Shown: positions 32,335-44,169 of the stretch, piece after piece | How the letters are laid out: the number at the start of each line of letters is the position of its first letter | How positions within the stretch are numbered: the first letter of the stretch is position 1 | Source of the DNA: Anastrepha obliqua | Lineage: Eukaryota > Arthropoda > Insecta > Diptera > Tephritidae | Direction: 5' to 3' | DNA: 64,000 nucleotides | Assembly: GCF_027943255.1 (NCBI RefSeq) | Contig: NC_072896.1 | Span: 63,630,501-63,694,500 of the forward strand | Made by a program: the position numbers and the translations under genes | Notes under the pieces: generated by a model | Database searches by the model: none | What the model was told of the DNA's origin: nothing | Seen by the model: only the letters and a program-made list of their open reading frames with translations

Positions 32335-34470
32335 ATTAAATGCAACAGAACTAGATTCCAACGTGCAAGGCACTTTTCTCACGCATGTCACGAAACGATT
32401 TTTTCAACGTATTTTTAATGAAATTGAAATTGTCAGCAATAAAAGTGGAGTGGTAAAAAAGGCAAATTAAGTTGAAACACGCTAACGAATTCAATGTTAG
32501 TAAATAAATAAAATTGCACGCGCACGCAGCAATCAGCGAGTAAATTGGAAAATTGAGAGATATGACACAGATCAGATATGCAGCGACGCAGCTCAAAAAG
32601 GTATTAGGTACCGCGTACCTCCGCCGTCCCCCTAGGCCCCGGCCATCACAACACAGTTACAACGGCCCATGCAAATGACAAATTCAATTAAGTGCTAATG
32701 GACAGACCATATGATCACATCCCCATATACACATACATACACATGTTAAGGTTCATTTGCTTGCGTAGGTATGTGTGTATGAAACGGCACATGCAAAAAA
32801 TATTTTTTCAGTGGTGCATATGAATGAGTAAATACAAATATTTCATTAAAATAAATAAAATCGGGCAAGGCAAGAAGAAAAATGAATTAACTTGAAATGA
32901 ATTGAGTAAATATTGCTACACGTGTCATACAACACATGCCAGAGTGAAGGGGTTGCAAGGAGCAACGCACCCACCAGTACCAACAACAGCAATCAAGCAC
33001 ACTGTGACAGTGTTCGCATGAAGTGTAAAATTACAACAACTGCAATTTTTATTAATGCCGAAGTCATTGGTAGGGAAAGAGGCGAGTGAAGTGGAGCGAA
33101 TTTGACCCAAAATCACAAAATGATCAATAATATAGCAGCAAAACATAACAACAAAACGAACACGACTCGATACACTCGTATGTATGAATGTATGCAAAGC
33201 AATAAACTACACTGTCGAATGACAAATAGTTGTGCAAAAAAATTGCAGTCGATAATCTCAACCGCAACAACAGCCGTCACCCCTCAGCGTCTCCAACAGG
33301 CCACGGAAGCATATGTGAGCGCACAGCTTATTAAAATAATTTGAGAAACGTATTTGCGCGGCTGCAATTGGAAGCGCAGCAACGCGCTTATCAACCGGCG
33401 AAAATCTGCAACTTGTTCATGACAAGATTTTCAGCAGCGTCGCGACGTGTCACGGGACGGGCAAGATAGTTGCCCGGCGATGCTGATATCATAGTCATGC
33501 AGGCGGCGGCAAGCAGGGTGACATACAAGTTGAAAGCGTGTTGCATGTTGCATGCTGCTACAACTGCAACACCTACAACAACATCATCAATTTGTTGACA
33601 GCCAAGCGGGAAGCAGAGTCAGCGACAATAGATATTTTTTGGTTTTTTCGATTCGGTGACGACAACCACAAGACACCAATTGGCAATCAATTCACACATT
33701 AAAGTGTGACTGCATTGCTGCTGGTGCTTACTGGTGTTGCCTCAGCTGGTACTGCTGGTCTCTTTGCTATTGCTGCCAGCACACTGCTGGATTCTCGAAT
33801 GGTTGCTCAGCGCTGCGTTTGCTGTATTGCATTTCAAATGCATCAACTTAAACCACAGCAACAACAAAAACAACAGCAAGGCAGTACGCACAGAATGCCT
33901 TATCAGCCTTGGTCGGCAATTTGTTGCTGGCAACTGCGGCATTAGGCGCAAGTTGTCGACAATTCTCGCGCGCATTCGATATACTCTCCTTTGCATGCGT
34001 ATGCGCTCATGGAAATCGTGTAGTGGTGCGTGTGTGCACGGTTGGCATGCAGCTCAAGGTTACACATAAATATTGAGCTAGGAAAATATGTACATAGAAA
34101 CCTATATAGGAATAAATATATGGATTTAAGTAGTAGCCGGTTCTTGCAATAATTTTAACACCGTCGTTGGCAGCAGGCGACCCGATCGATTTGATCGTAT
34201 TTCGCGATGAATATTAACTTACCCACTCATATGTGTGCTTGGAAATGGCAGTAGAATTACTTGTGCATACTACACACACAGAGATGTGAATTAGGGTAGC
34301 CTATTTTTCTAAAATTTCAAGATTCAACTTGGCAAACTGAATCAGAGAAGGATTTTGTTTCCCTAGGTTGCTCAGGACGTTGATACCTTTTGCTTAGCTT
34401 TTTCTTTAAAGTGTAGTTTCTATTGGAATATCAACTAAGTAATTGCGAATTTTTTATAGAAAGTCCAAGA
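32335..34470. other. Intergenic DNA
   Basis: No gene recognised. Scattered CAACAACAA, CATACATAC and TGCTGCTGG runs are present. The overlapping frames at 33706-34069 are shifted translations of these runs. Base composition is more balanced at 33350-34030 than in the neighbouring AT-rich DNA, so this may be unique host non-coding DNA. Confidence 0.45.
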
Positions 34471-34479
34471 CAATTTTTT

Positions 34480-35260
34480 CATGGAACTAAATAACTTTAT
34501 TCTGTAATGTATTGCCCATTTTGATCAATGACCTTTTGCCATCTTTCAGGCAACATCATAATCCCACGTTCATAAAACTTCTGGTTTTTTATTAGCAAAC
34601 AACTGAATCAAGTACGATTTGGCATCATCATCATTTTTGAAATTTTTACTATTCAAGGAGTTGTGTAAAGATCGAAACAAAAAGTAATCAGATAATACAA
34701 GGTCAGGACTATATAGTGGATGTGGCAAAACATCCCAACCAAACTCCAATAATTTTTGCCGATTGGCCAAAGATGTGTGTGGCCTTGCATTGTCATGATG
34801 GAATGCAATACTTTTTCAATTTGTGAATTCAGGTTTTCTTCAACTGCATTGTTTAATTTCGTTAGTTGTTAATGTCTGATGTCTACATTATCATTTAATC
34901 GTTCGGTTGGGTGGTAAGAGTTCAAAGTAGACAATTCCTTTTTAATCCCACCAAACTGATAAGAATCCCTTTTTTTGATGAATATCAGCTTTTGATGTTG
35001 TTTGAGTTGGTTCACCTGGCCTGCTCAATGATCTTTTCCGCTTGATATTGTTGTAAACAACCCATTTTTTATCGCCAATTATCAGTCGTTTTAAAAATGG
35101 ATTATCTTCATTACGTTTCTTTAGTAAATCGCAGCTGTTAATGCGTTGCGTTAAATGTGTTTCTTTCAGTTCTTGAGGAACCCATGTATCGAGTTTTTGA
35201 ACATAGCCAAGTTGCTTAAATTGATTTTCAATTTTCAAACTGATTTTCAATATAAACGGG
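34480..35260 (-). pseudogene. Mariner DD34D transposase fossil
   Basis: Minus-strand blocks in order: QFKQLGYVQKLDTWVPQELKE, LKRLIIGDKKWVVYNNIKRK (first catalytic Asp retained, next Glu changed to Lys), SVWWD; then, after a broken stretch, HHDNARPHTSLANRQKLLEF and YSPDLVLSDYFLFRSL (second and third Asp retained). The N-terminal helix-turn-helix region is missing above 35260, and several frame changes occur around 34800-34940. This is a different mariner lineage from 31061-32330. Confidence 0.75.
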
Positions 35261-35264
35261 TATT

Positions 35265-36560
35265 TTATATTACATAGAACTTTAACTTTTCTGTGTGAAC
35301 TATGCCGAAAAGTTCACTCGCAATAAAGTGTGAATTATTCATTGCTAGTGCCACATGCAGAGTGTTCGTGATGCAAATAATTGTTTCGAATCATTATGAA
35401 TTATCACAAATTTAGTAAAACCGTGCTCGAGGAGTTCAAAAAAATTGCAAGGAAGGAGATTTTGTTAAGAAGGAGAGAGTCAAATGTCATTTCATTTGCA
35501 GCGGAAGTTGCAAATTCTTGCTGGACAAATTTTTCTCAGCAAAAACAGCTGATTTGATGGTTCCATTTTTGTCAATAAAGCAACTAAGAGTGGAAAAATT
35601 TAAAATTTACGTATATACAATATAAATATATAAATATTAGCGAGTTACCAAAATAAAAAATATGTAAATATATTTTTATTCGAATTGTTTAGTTACTTGC
35701 AATAATTTAAAGTTCCCTTCGTAAAATATGCGTATTCAAGATCGGAGTTAATGAAAAATTCAATTTAAAAATGAAAATCTTAATTGTATTAAAAAACCCT
35801 ATTCAAATATTCGAGGACAGAAGACAAATACTTAATTTAGTTAGTATGAAATTGTGCGAGAGATGTGACATGCAACCGCGTCAATCAGGTGTCATTGAAA
35901 GTTTCTGCGAATTTTGAGTTCTCGTAAAAATTTGAGATGTCTGTCATTAGGAGAGAACACTTCAAAAGTTTCAGGAATTTCGTTGCTGGATAATTCTTAC
36001 TGGACTGAACAAATATGTATGTAGCTGGAGCTGAAAATTTTCAGCGAAAGCTGGAAAATCAAAACGTATGTGACATTCTAATCAGCTGTGCTCGCTTGTA
36101 CACTTCCACTATTAAAGAATAAAACGGCTTTTTTACTTCTTATGAGGTAAATCGCAAAACAAAAGCGTTGCCACTACGTCATTTCAAGTCGTATATTCTG
36201 GTGCGATGGTGGTAAGGGCAGTGTATGTATTTTTTTAATTTTTGAAAGTATTGTATAGTTTTTTTTTAAATCACAGCTGCCCTTAACAAAATATGCAAAA
36301 GATTCAGACACTTTGTTCAATACACGAAAATTGTAATATATAAAAAAATTCAGGCAAGACATTGCTATTGCTTTACTTGGAAAAAAGTCCAAAACACCAA
36401 AAAAGATAAACTTAAATCCTTTCAATGTTCGGCTAACCATTCGACTGGATTAGAATGTCTCTGATGCGGCATTCTTTCCTTTGGCGCACGTTCATCAACG
36501 CAGGCATGTTAAAATCGAAACGAGAATAAAAGAAACACATTTTTTCCGAATAATGAATGA
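35265..36560. other. Intergenic DNA
   Basis: AT-rich, without a recognisable gene or classified element. Confidence 0.45.
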
Positions 36561-36574
36561 ATGAATAAATGAAT

Positions 36575-36757
36575 AATTGGCGCGTAAACTTCTATTACGT
36601 GTTTGGACGAGCTCCTTCTCCTATTTGTGACGTACGTTGTGATACTGTTCCGTAAATGGAGGGACTTACAGTTTTAAGCAGACTCTGAACGGCAAGTTGT
36701 TTTTGGGTGACAGTGACACGGATGACAGAAATATATTCGGAGGTTTGCCATTGCCGC
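36575..36757 (-). mobile_element. Old SINE, 3' half (left piece of a split copy)
   Basis: The sequence follows the SINE from AATTGGCGCG through GTTTGGACGAGCTCC, TAAATGGAGGGACTTACAG and CGGAGGTTTGCCATTGCC, then stops abruptly. A (GAAT)n-like tail precedes it (36550-36574). The missing tRNA-head half resumes at 39510-39635, so the copy was split by the R1-like element between them. It is more diverged than the copies at 19782 and 38633, in keeping with greater age. Confidence 0.8.
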
Positions 36758-37274
36758 CGCAAGAGCATCTAACTCAAGGAGGTGACGAGTACGACGACCC
36801 CGCGGACCCTAGTCAAGATATCCCTCGTTTCAGCGACTTTGTAAGAGTTAGCTAGAAAGTTAGGAGACAAAATCCAGCACATGTCTGTTCCCATATTAGG
36901 CAGCGTATTGGTTAGTGTCTGTTCACCATGTTGGGTGCGGCTGTATGTAAAAAGCATGACCGGTATGCAACGGGGCGCACTGGGAGTCCCTGGATTGGTC
37001 GTTATGGCTTTCCACCTGCAACCTCAAAGGGGTGATGTGAGTTCGCTCTGCCGATGTGTTAGCTCAGGTGTATATCAGTAACTTGAAGCCTGGTCAGGAA
37101 GTGTTCATTGGGCGAAAGAGTAGTAGCTTTCGTTGCTCTAGGCGAGCGCCGGTCCGTCCGTGTTTTCCGGGATCGGTAAAGCATAGGTCAGTCCTCAGGG
37201 AACTGGGATAGGAGCATCGCCTCCGAGGGTACACCCAATCTTGATTATTTCGGCCGCTGGTTAAATAAAAAAGT

Positions 37275-37910
37275 ATGGAAAAAGGACAAAAAGAAGATGA
37301 ACAGCAGAAGGCCATTCGTTATGAAGATCAAGAGCAGAGCCCATTCGTAAGGAAACCACGATTGCTTCGCTCGCCACCACAAAAAGCGAATACGCCTCTT
37401 ACGAGCGGATCATTGCTAACTACAGAAAAATCAAAGACGGTCAATGAAGGAGCTGAAATCACACCACAAGAATTAGACGTAAGAGTAACATCAAAAGAGG
37501 CTAAAAATACTGCAAATGCATCCAATGCGCCGTCACAAACCTCTGTAACTGCAAGGGACGCAAACACAGAAAGGGAAAAAACTGCATCTCCGCGAGAAGA
37601 GTTTATACTAAAAATGCGAGCTGAAGAAGACGAAGCCGTAGAGAAATGTTTGAGAGTGCTTAAAAAGATGAAAGCAGTTCTATTGAAGACTAGGAAGACA
37701 TCCACAGAAATAAATACCGGAGTCTCAGAGCTCGATGGACTATTCGACGTCATGGAAAACTGCAGAAGAGGTTGGATTCAAGCTGAGAAAACCGGCAAAG
37801 GACATCTCCTGCCAGACTTATCAACTGTGAGAAAAATGCTAGCCGGCACTAGCGAAAACATCGAAGTTAGGATCACAAAACCTAATCAACGACAACAAGT
37901 ACGGGCTTAA
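37275..37910 (+). CDS. R1-like ORF1 (Gag-like), shortened
   Basis: A 211-codon frame starting at ATG after a leader rich in TCCG and GGGA motifs. The protein is charged and low-complexity at first (KGQKEDEQQKAIRYEDQEQS; many Ser, Thr, Ala), then helical: EEDEAVEKCLRVLKKMKAVL and TSTEINTGVSELDGLFDVM. It lacks the zinc knuckles of R1 ORF1; a trace of them is visible just after, in another frame (CTKEPKSCLC at about 37945), so the C-terminal half is deleted or shifted. ORF2 begins at 38018 soon after, as usual for R1. Its role would be RNA binding. Confidence 0.65.
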   Translation: MEKGQKEDEQQKAIRYEDQEQSPFVRKPRLLRSPPQKANTPLTSGSLLTTEKSKTVNEGAEITPQELDVRVTSKEAKNTANASNAPSQTSVTARDANTEREKTASPREEFILKMRAEEDEAVEKCLRVLKKMKAVLLKTRKTSTEINTGVSELDGLFDVMENCRRGWIQAEKTGKGHLLPDLSTVRKMLAGTSENIEVRITKPNQRQQVRA

Positions 37911-38607
37911 ACAATACCAGACAGAAGCGGAAAGAGTGCACCAAAGAGCCCAAGTCCTGCCTATGCACTGATGCCAATCGCAGCGAGACAAGCGATGACA
38001 AAAGAACATGCCAAAACATGATTATACTCCAAGCAACCATGCACAGGAGTAAAAATGCAGACCTACTAATGGATCAGATGGTCTTAGGAGGCTCGGCGAC
38101 AACGAACTCAAGAGGTAGACGAGTGTTGGACATGGCAGCCATACTAGGTTTAGTGGTCTCAACACAGGAATGACTACGTATCGAAAGCCAGGTTGCGAAG
38201 GCACCGCACCTGACATAACCCTAGCATCGGAAAGCATAGTCCCCTTTATTTAAGACTGGAGAGTCCTGGAACATAAATAAGCTAAACCCTGCGACGCTCC
38301 TTGAAACAATTCACGAAAATAAAACGACGATCTATACGAATACTGACGAAGCCAAAGGAAGTTAAGTCAGGTGATCCGAGTTCAGACATGGCTAGAAACC
38401 ATGGATTGAAGCTGGCCACAGAGAAAACAGAGCTAATCCTTCTAACCAACAGACGTATCCAATTAGAAGTAGATATACAAGTACTCGACGCCACTTTATA
38501 GACAAAGGGAGTAGTTAAATACCTAGCAGACACGAGGCTAACTTACTGGGCGCACACAAATCATGCTGCCAAAAGGGCTGCCAAAGTTAACGGCATCCTG
38601 GGGTCTC

Positions 38608-38632
38608 ATATATAATATATATATATATATAT
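38608..38632. repeat. (TA)n tail beside SINE
   Basis: A run of about twelve TA units adjoining the SINE 3' end; it is either the SINE's own tail grown by slippage or the insertion site. Confidence 0.7.
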
Positions 38633-38940
38633 AATTGGCGCGTACACCCTTTTTGGGTGTTTGGCCGAGCTCCTCCTCCTATTTGTGGTGTACGTCTTGA
38701 TGTTGTTCCACAAATGGAGGGACCTACAGTTTTAAGCCGACTCCGAACGGAAGATATTTTTATGAGGAGCTTTTTCATGGCAGAAATACACTCGGAGGTT
38801 TGCCATTGCCTGCCGAGGGGCGACCGCTATTAGAAAAATGTTTTTCTTAATTTTGGTGTTTCACCGAGATTCGAACCGACGTTCTCTCTGTGAATTGCGA
38901 ATGGTAGTCACGCACCAACCCATTCGGCTACGGCGGCCGC
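38633..38940 (-). mobile_element. tRNA-derived SINE inserted in the R1-like element
   Basis: A full-length copy of about 308 bases on the minus strand, starting GCGGCCGCCGTAGCCGAATGGG (A box) at 38940, with a B box GGTTCGAATCTC near 38867-38878 and the complete body and 3' tail. It closely resembles the copies at 19782 and 29950. No target duplication is visible. The R1-like sequence on its two sides is separated by about 370 bp of missing ORF2, so insertion and deletion are associated at this site. Confidence 0.88.
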
Positions 38941-39509
38941 GAGAGTAATACCCGATCTAAAAACGTGGGTAGAAAGAAAGCACGGTGAGGTTAACTATTA
39001 CCTCACACAGTTTTTGTCCGGACATGGGTCCTTTCGCAAGTATTTGTGGCGAATGGAGATACTGAGTATGATGATGCGGAGCACGCCTTCTTTAAATGCG
39101 AGAGGTGGAACATAGAAAGAACAGGTCTGCAACGAGCTATTGGTGTACTTATACCTGAAGAAATTATCGAGAAAATGATGATAGACGAAGAAAATTGGCA
39201 CGCCGTCGCAAATTTCGTGGAGCATATTATCTGAAAAAAGAAGCGTGAAATGAAAAGTTATGCTGAAAAGCATTCAGCATAGGTTTCTCAAAACAGCCGA
39301 CTATGAAAGCGGAGTGAGTAAGTAAGAATCCTTCTTAGGACACCGTCTTGGCCTCTACCTCGAAGCAATGCGGAAGCAGTCCCGGGGCGGAGGGAAAAAT
39401 GCAAGAGAAGAGGAAGAATATTTTTAGTGAAATCACCACACACGTAGTAGCGACGGTTACTATATGGTGCGAAAGCATTTTCAACCCAACCTCACCGCCA
39501 AAAAAAAGT

Positions 39510-39635
39510 GGCTGCCAAGGAGAGACCGCTATTAAAAAAATTGTTTCTATCATTTTCCTGTTTCATGCACGGCGATTCCAACCTATGCACTCTCGTATGG
39601 TAGTCACGTACCAAACCGTCCAACTACAGTGGCCG
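39510..39635 (-). mobile_element. Old SINE, tRNA-head half (right piece of a split copy)
   Basis: The piece follows the SINE from CTGCCAAGGAGAGACCGCTATTA to the head, GTAGTCACGTACCAAACCGTC...AGTGGCCG, about one quarter diverged. It picks up where 36575-36757 ends (the joint falls in GCCATTGCC-TGCCGAGG), with the R1-like element between. Confidence 0.75.
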
Positions 39636-39949
39636 ATAATAAAAATAAAAATTTGCAACACCTCAGTTAAATGGTAAACTAGTAATATTAAGTATTCACT
39701 AGTTCTTATGCACCACTCTTTTAAGCCAACACAGGGTAAACTTACATATTTCTACTCGTCAGCAAAAAGCACTAGCCTTAACTGCAATTTTCATTTACCT
39801 CAAAGATAGTTTAAACTTTAAGTTTGATAGTTGCTTAAGTTACTTAGGGTTACTTAGACAAGTTATTGCCTAGACAGACCGCGGAGTTAATCGGAATTAA
39901 CATTTAATTCGACTACATGGCTTACTTTGATTCAGATTTTTTAGATCCG

Positions 39950-40280
39950 TAAAAACATAAGAAATTATATATGGCTTTGGTTAAGTCTCATTTCGAATAT
40001 GCTTCTATTATCTAGCGACCTGCCTCGGCGTTATATAGTTATAAATAGCATAGCGCACATCTAAAAAAAGTTTATAGACTTTCACTGCGATCTTTAAACT
40101 TCTCACAGCCCATGGCCTTTATAACTCTCGGTGTTTACTTTTAAGTTTTAAATCACTTCAGAATAGAAACAAATATCTCGCCTGTTCATTTATTTTAAAA
40201 GTGCTAGTTTGGGCTATGGATTGTCCAGATTTTTTTTGTAGAAACTTAAGTCACTCTGACTTATTCAACTAATTCATAAC
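39950..40280 (+). pseudogene. LINE post-RT fragment (CR1/Jockey-like)
   Basis: Plus-strand fragments read ALVKSHFEYASIIW (the LxxSxLxYxxxxW block after RT), FALRSLNFSHP (with frame changes), RNKYLACSFILKVLVWAMDCPDFF. These match the C-terminal region of CR1/Jockey-type polyproteins, as I know them. No RT core is left. Confidence 0.5.
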
Positions 40281-40284
40281 TAGT

Positions 40285-40920
40285 AATACGTTCACATAAA
40301 AGTAGATCATCTACTTTTTCGTGTTTAACTCCCAAGTCTTAATTCAAAAACGAGATTTCCCATACAAAAGTTCTCTCCCAAAATTTGAGATTAGAAAATA
40401 ATCCTAGATAATAACCATACTTTTTGACATACAGCCCTGTCCTTTCTGTGTAATAGATCATTATATAATATTTACGAGTGTAAAGAAAAAAGTCGAAGTA
40501 AAAACTAAATAAATTGGATGCCGGCAAAGAAAACAGGTCTGTAGACATAATTCTAATGAAAAGTTTGTTAAATATTTTTAATTAAGGATTCATTTTACAG
40601 AAAAATGCGTGTGTCAATAAACGTTTTGTTCTCTTATTGCTTATTATAAAATGTAATATAGAATATCCCATGCGCATTGCAGCCATAATTTTTTGCAATC
40701 TCAGTAAAGGTCGTATACGGATTTCCTCCAACTTTTTATTATTAGCAGCCAATTAAATTAAATATTCCTTCTTCATATCGTTAGTAATAATTAAACAAAC
40801 CAAAAACACTGAAATATTCCACCAAAATAATTTCTATGAAGAAAAACCTTTCACAACAGTGTTGACAGCTGATTGTCAATTTTGCAGGTAATCTGCCATA
40901 TGTGAACGGGTAGATTAATT
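40285..40920. other. Intergenic DNA
   Basis: AT-rich, no gene or classified repeat recognised. Confidence 0.45.
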
Positions 40921-40922
40921 TT

Positions 40923-41750
40923 GTGCATTTATTGGTAATCAATGCACATGTTAACATACAATATCATACTTTAAATCTAATAATGCCATCACCTATCAGA
41001 CGATGTCGTACAGAAGCTAATCAAATTAATCGAATTAATAATTTTGACATTTCACTTTCTGGAGGGATATTATACAATATTCGCTTAAATTACTTTGCAT
41101 CAGTGCATACAGTAGATCTTAACAACTGCAAGATACCCCAATCGGACCACTCTAAATACTTAGGCACTCATTTTTGTCGACGTCTTACATGGCAATATTA
41201 TATATATTCAAAGCAGAAGCGTCTTGAAATAAAACTTCGCTCGCTTTATTAGCTACTTGGCCAAAAATCAGACCTTTCGCTGTACTTTACAATAAGCTGC
41301 TCATATACCTATAAAGCTCTTCAGAAGCCAATATGCACATATGGAGTGCAAATCTGGGGTGCAGTTTCAAAATCAAATCTTGCCATACACAGGTTCCAGT
41401 CAAAAATGTAGCGCATGTGGGCTTACGCGTCATGGTTTATCTGCAGCAATATATTTAATCGTGATTTTGCAGTGGATGTACCGATACATGAAGAAATTGG
41501 CAACATCAGCAGAAGATATAACAGCCGACTTGCCAAATCTTCGGGCGTCAAATCTATCGCAGCAAAGCAACGTCCTATGTGGAGTTAAAACTTTTACGAG
41601 TATGCCTACTGATCTGCCAGAAAGATTTAAAATGTAGACATTAAGCAATGGACTCTATTGGGATTTCTTACTCTTGTCATCTTTTCAAAAATTTTAATTA
41701 AATTAAAATTAAATATTATGTATGACATATTGTATTTAATAAATGGAGTT
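40923..41750 (+). pseudogene. Jockey-clade RT C-terminus and 3' end
   Basis: The frame at 40923-41252 contains VHTVDLNNCKIPQSDHSKYLGTHF and RRLTWQYYIYSKQKR, the Jockey block after the YADD box (KYLGxxLDRRLTWxxHI). It breaks, then a second frame includes GVQFQNQILPYTG, SAAIY, and finally LPNLRASNLSQQSN...LPERFKM near the stop. The downstream AT-rich stretch, with AATAAA at 41737 and an A-run at 41750, is a plausible 3' end. The element is decayed and 5'-truncated. Confidence 0.65.
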
Positions 41751-41759
41751 AAAAAAAAG

Positions 41760-42170
41760 AATTACTTTAAAATTAACTATTAGTAAGTGTTTGCGTAATC
41801 AGTAAGAAACTATTTTGTTCACTGATGACAAATAAATATAAAAATAAATATTTGAACTTCGACATAAGTTTTCAGGATAGTCTTTAAAATTGAGAAAAGA
41901 GCCAAAAGTACAAATACTATTGGGCCACCCTTATTCCCTTCTACCGCTACTTAAGCTATTTGTATGTATATGTAAGATAGAAAATTTGCACAACACAAAT
42001 TTGGTATTAAATGCGCCCGGCTTGATAAGATCTTATTTTGAGCTCCTTACTTACTTACTCATATGAGTGCTTGCTTACTTATGTGCTTACTTGCATATAC
42101 ATCTACATACTCGCATGAGCACTCAATGCATGCATGCCTAGATATACTCGCATACATATGTACGCCTGTA
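41760..42170. other. Intergenic DNA
   Basis: No gene seen. It contains TTACTTACT- and CATACAT-type simple-sequence runs near 42045-42170, immediately left of the mariner insertion. Confidence 0.5.
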
Positions 42171-42174
42171 TGTA

Positions 42175-43373
42175 CGAGGTGTGTTCAAAAAGTATCGCGA
42201 ATTTTGATCTTTTTGTGGCGATATGTTGGTACTCATGTCTCTCTCTCATGCTGACGAGTTTGGCCATTTTGAATGTTCAGTTAATTGTTGACAACTGCTT
42301 TGCTTGCACGTGTTTCGGCTCGTCTTCGATTTTTACCTATTCAAAAAGATGGATCAAAGAACCTGTATCAAATTTTGTGTGAAAAACGATATTAAATGCG
42401 CGGATACATTCCGAATGTTGACTGTGTCATACGGAGGTTTATCGGTGTACAAAATATTCTCAGAAGGCCGACGAAACGACAAAAAATGTGCCGGACGCCC
42501 GAGCACTTCAGCAATAGACGAAAAAATTGATGAAGTGAAGAAAATGGTATTGGCCAATCGTCGAATCACCGTTAGAATCACCGTTAGACATATCGATTGG
42601 CTCGTGCCATTCGATTTTTTTCAATGATTTTGGCATGAGACGAGTCGCCGCAAGATTCTTACCAAAACTGGACTCTGACCGCGACGTCCCAAATTTGCTC
42701 CAGAGGGTTATAGCTGGTGACAAATTGTGGGGTTAGGGCTATGACGTGGAAACCAAAGTTCAATCATCTCAATGGAATCTGCCGCATGAACCAATACCGA
42801 AGAAAGCGCCCCAAGTTCGGTCGAATGTAAAAGTTTTGCTTACCGTTTTCTTCGATTGCAGGGGCGTTTTGCATTGTGAATTCTTGACACAGGGTAAAAC
42901 GGTCAATAAGGAATATTACCTGCAAGTTATGCGTAATTTGCGCGAAGCAATCCGCCAGAAACGCCCGAATTTATGGAAGAACAAAAATTGGCTCTTGCAT
43001 CACGATAACGCCCCTGCTCACACATCGTTGCTTGTGCGCGACTTTTTGGCCAAAAACTACACGCTAATGATGCCACAGCCACCGTATTCCCCCGATCTGG
43101 CCCACTGTGACTTTTTCTTGTTCTCGAAATTCAAGAGGCCCATGAAAGGAGGACGCTACGCCACGATTAACGAGATAAAGACGGCATCGAAGGAGGAGCT
43201 GAACAAGATAAAAAAATGATTTTTGGAAGTGCTGCGAAGATAGGAAAAAACCTTGGCGCAAGTGCATAATATCTTATGGAGATTACTTTGAAGGGGACAA
43301 AATAGATATTAATGAATAAATAAATAATTTATAAAAAAACACTAAATTCGCGATACTTTTTGAACACACCTCG
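42175..43373 (+). mobile_element. Mariner (SETMAR-like DD34D) with perfect 30-bp TIRs
   Basis: A 1199-bp element between TA dinucleotides at 42173-42174 and 43374-43375. The two ends are identical inverted repeats over 30 bases, beginning CGAGGTGTGTTCAAAAAG. The transposase between them is broken, so the preserved ends suggest a fairly recent loss of coding capacity or movement by another copy's enzyme. A 5' piece of the same family is at 51105-51387. Confidence 0.9.
42349..43219 (+). pseudogene. Mariner transposase, SETMAR-like group (broken)
   Basis: The start at 42349 is MDQRTCIKFCVKNDIKCADTF; it lacks a few residues around YGG and again after SEGR, then has the GRPSTS linker motif and NRRITVR. 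A frameshift near 42595 follows, and the next part (GMRRVAA, VIAGDKLW, a TAG stop in G*GYDVETK) is readable. From 42746 the frame is open to 43219: SNVKVLLTVFFDCRGV, LLHHDNAPAHTSLL (second Asp) and PYSPDLAHCDFFLF (third Asp, 34 residues on). All three aspartates are visible, but the frame is broken at least twice and short internal deletions are present. Confidence 0.85.
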
Positions 43374-43379
43374 TATGTA

Positions 43380-44165
43380 GCTGTTCTAAATCGACTTAAC
43401 TGATCAAGCTCTTGTGGCAACTGAGTGTGCATTCAGGGTTAAGCTTCACCGTAATTGATTTCTATTATGATCATAATTAAATACAATTTACATTCAATAT
43501 GCGCACGAACGTTGAAGTTTCTGTTAGGTGGCCAAGTCTCCCTGCTGCTTGGTGTGGTGAGATTAAGATATATGCATTACAGAATTTAAGAAGCAGTTGA
43601 GGCATTGAATATAGCCTCGTTTACGACTTTGTACATATATTTTAAAGCCTATGCGCTTGCAGATTTGGCTGTGCTTCCGGTTAGCTCACAATTGGGTTCC
43701 TTGGCCCGTGTGTATTTCGATATTTTAATGCAAATCAGCCTGAGCGGGTACTCTCAAGAGGAATGTGTGTGAGCTTAGAAGGTCCATCTAATTACAGCTA
43801 AATAACTTATTATGCAACTCTTTGAATGCAGCCGGTGGTTCAAATGAACTTGATTTCGGAGGTACACAAATGTAATAAGAAACGAAACATTTACGATGAA
43901 TTTGAAACAGTTATTTTGAGATACTCAATAATTACAATAATATTGCGACCCTGTTACTTTTGTGATGGTCTTTTGATGATCTTGATGTTCAACAAATTAA
44001 TTATATCAATATATAACGTACCATATTCAGATGCACCCTGCGGTTGAGGGCATGCATATATACATATAATATCCCTAAAGCATTATTTTTCTTTTTGCTC
44101 CTATTCCAATAAGACATGGAGGACTACAACTTAACTCAAGGGATTTTGAAATTTCTCATTTTCTG
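43380..44165. other. Intergenic DNA
   Basis: No gene or classified element recognised. Confidence 0.45.
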
Positions 44166-44169
44166 AAGT

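Larger units (their letters stand above)
38018..39245 (+). pseudogene. R1-like ORF2 remnants (endonuclease and C-terminus)
   Basis: ATG at 38018 starts MIILQATMHRSKNADLLMDQM, the R1-type endonuclease start. It jumps to GGSATTNSRGRRVLDMAA and DITLASESI (endonuclease end), then to NTDEAK and NHGLKLATEKTELILLTNRR (just after the YADD box), then AAKRAAKVNGIL, where a SINE sits. After the SINE the frame resumes at VIPDLKTWVERKHGEVNYYLTQ and the damaged knuckle. Three internal deletions and the SINE leave no reverse transcriptase core. Confidence 0.8.
36758..39509 (+). mobile_element. R1-like retrotransposon with deletions, nested in a SINE
   Basis: The plus-strand element has a 5' leader (36758-37274), ORF1 (37275-37910), scraps of ORF2, a SINE insertion (38633-38940), and a 3' UTR (39245-39497) ending in an A-run. 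Its C-terminal coding part and 3' UTR match the minus-strand element at 4148-6047 closely. Most of the endonuclease and all of the RT palm have been deleted. It carries a 5' end that the other copies lack, so it is the only source here for ORF1 of this family. Confidence 0.8.

Noticed and set aside
33706..34069. Overlapping frames resembling small membrane proteins
   Set aside because: They are shifted translations of CTG/CAA-rich sequence and overlap each other on both strands.
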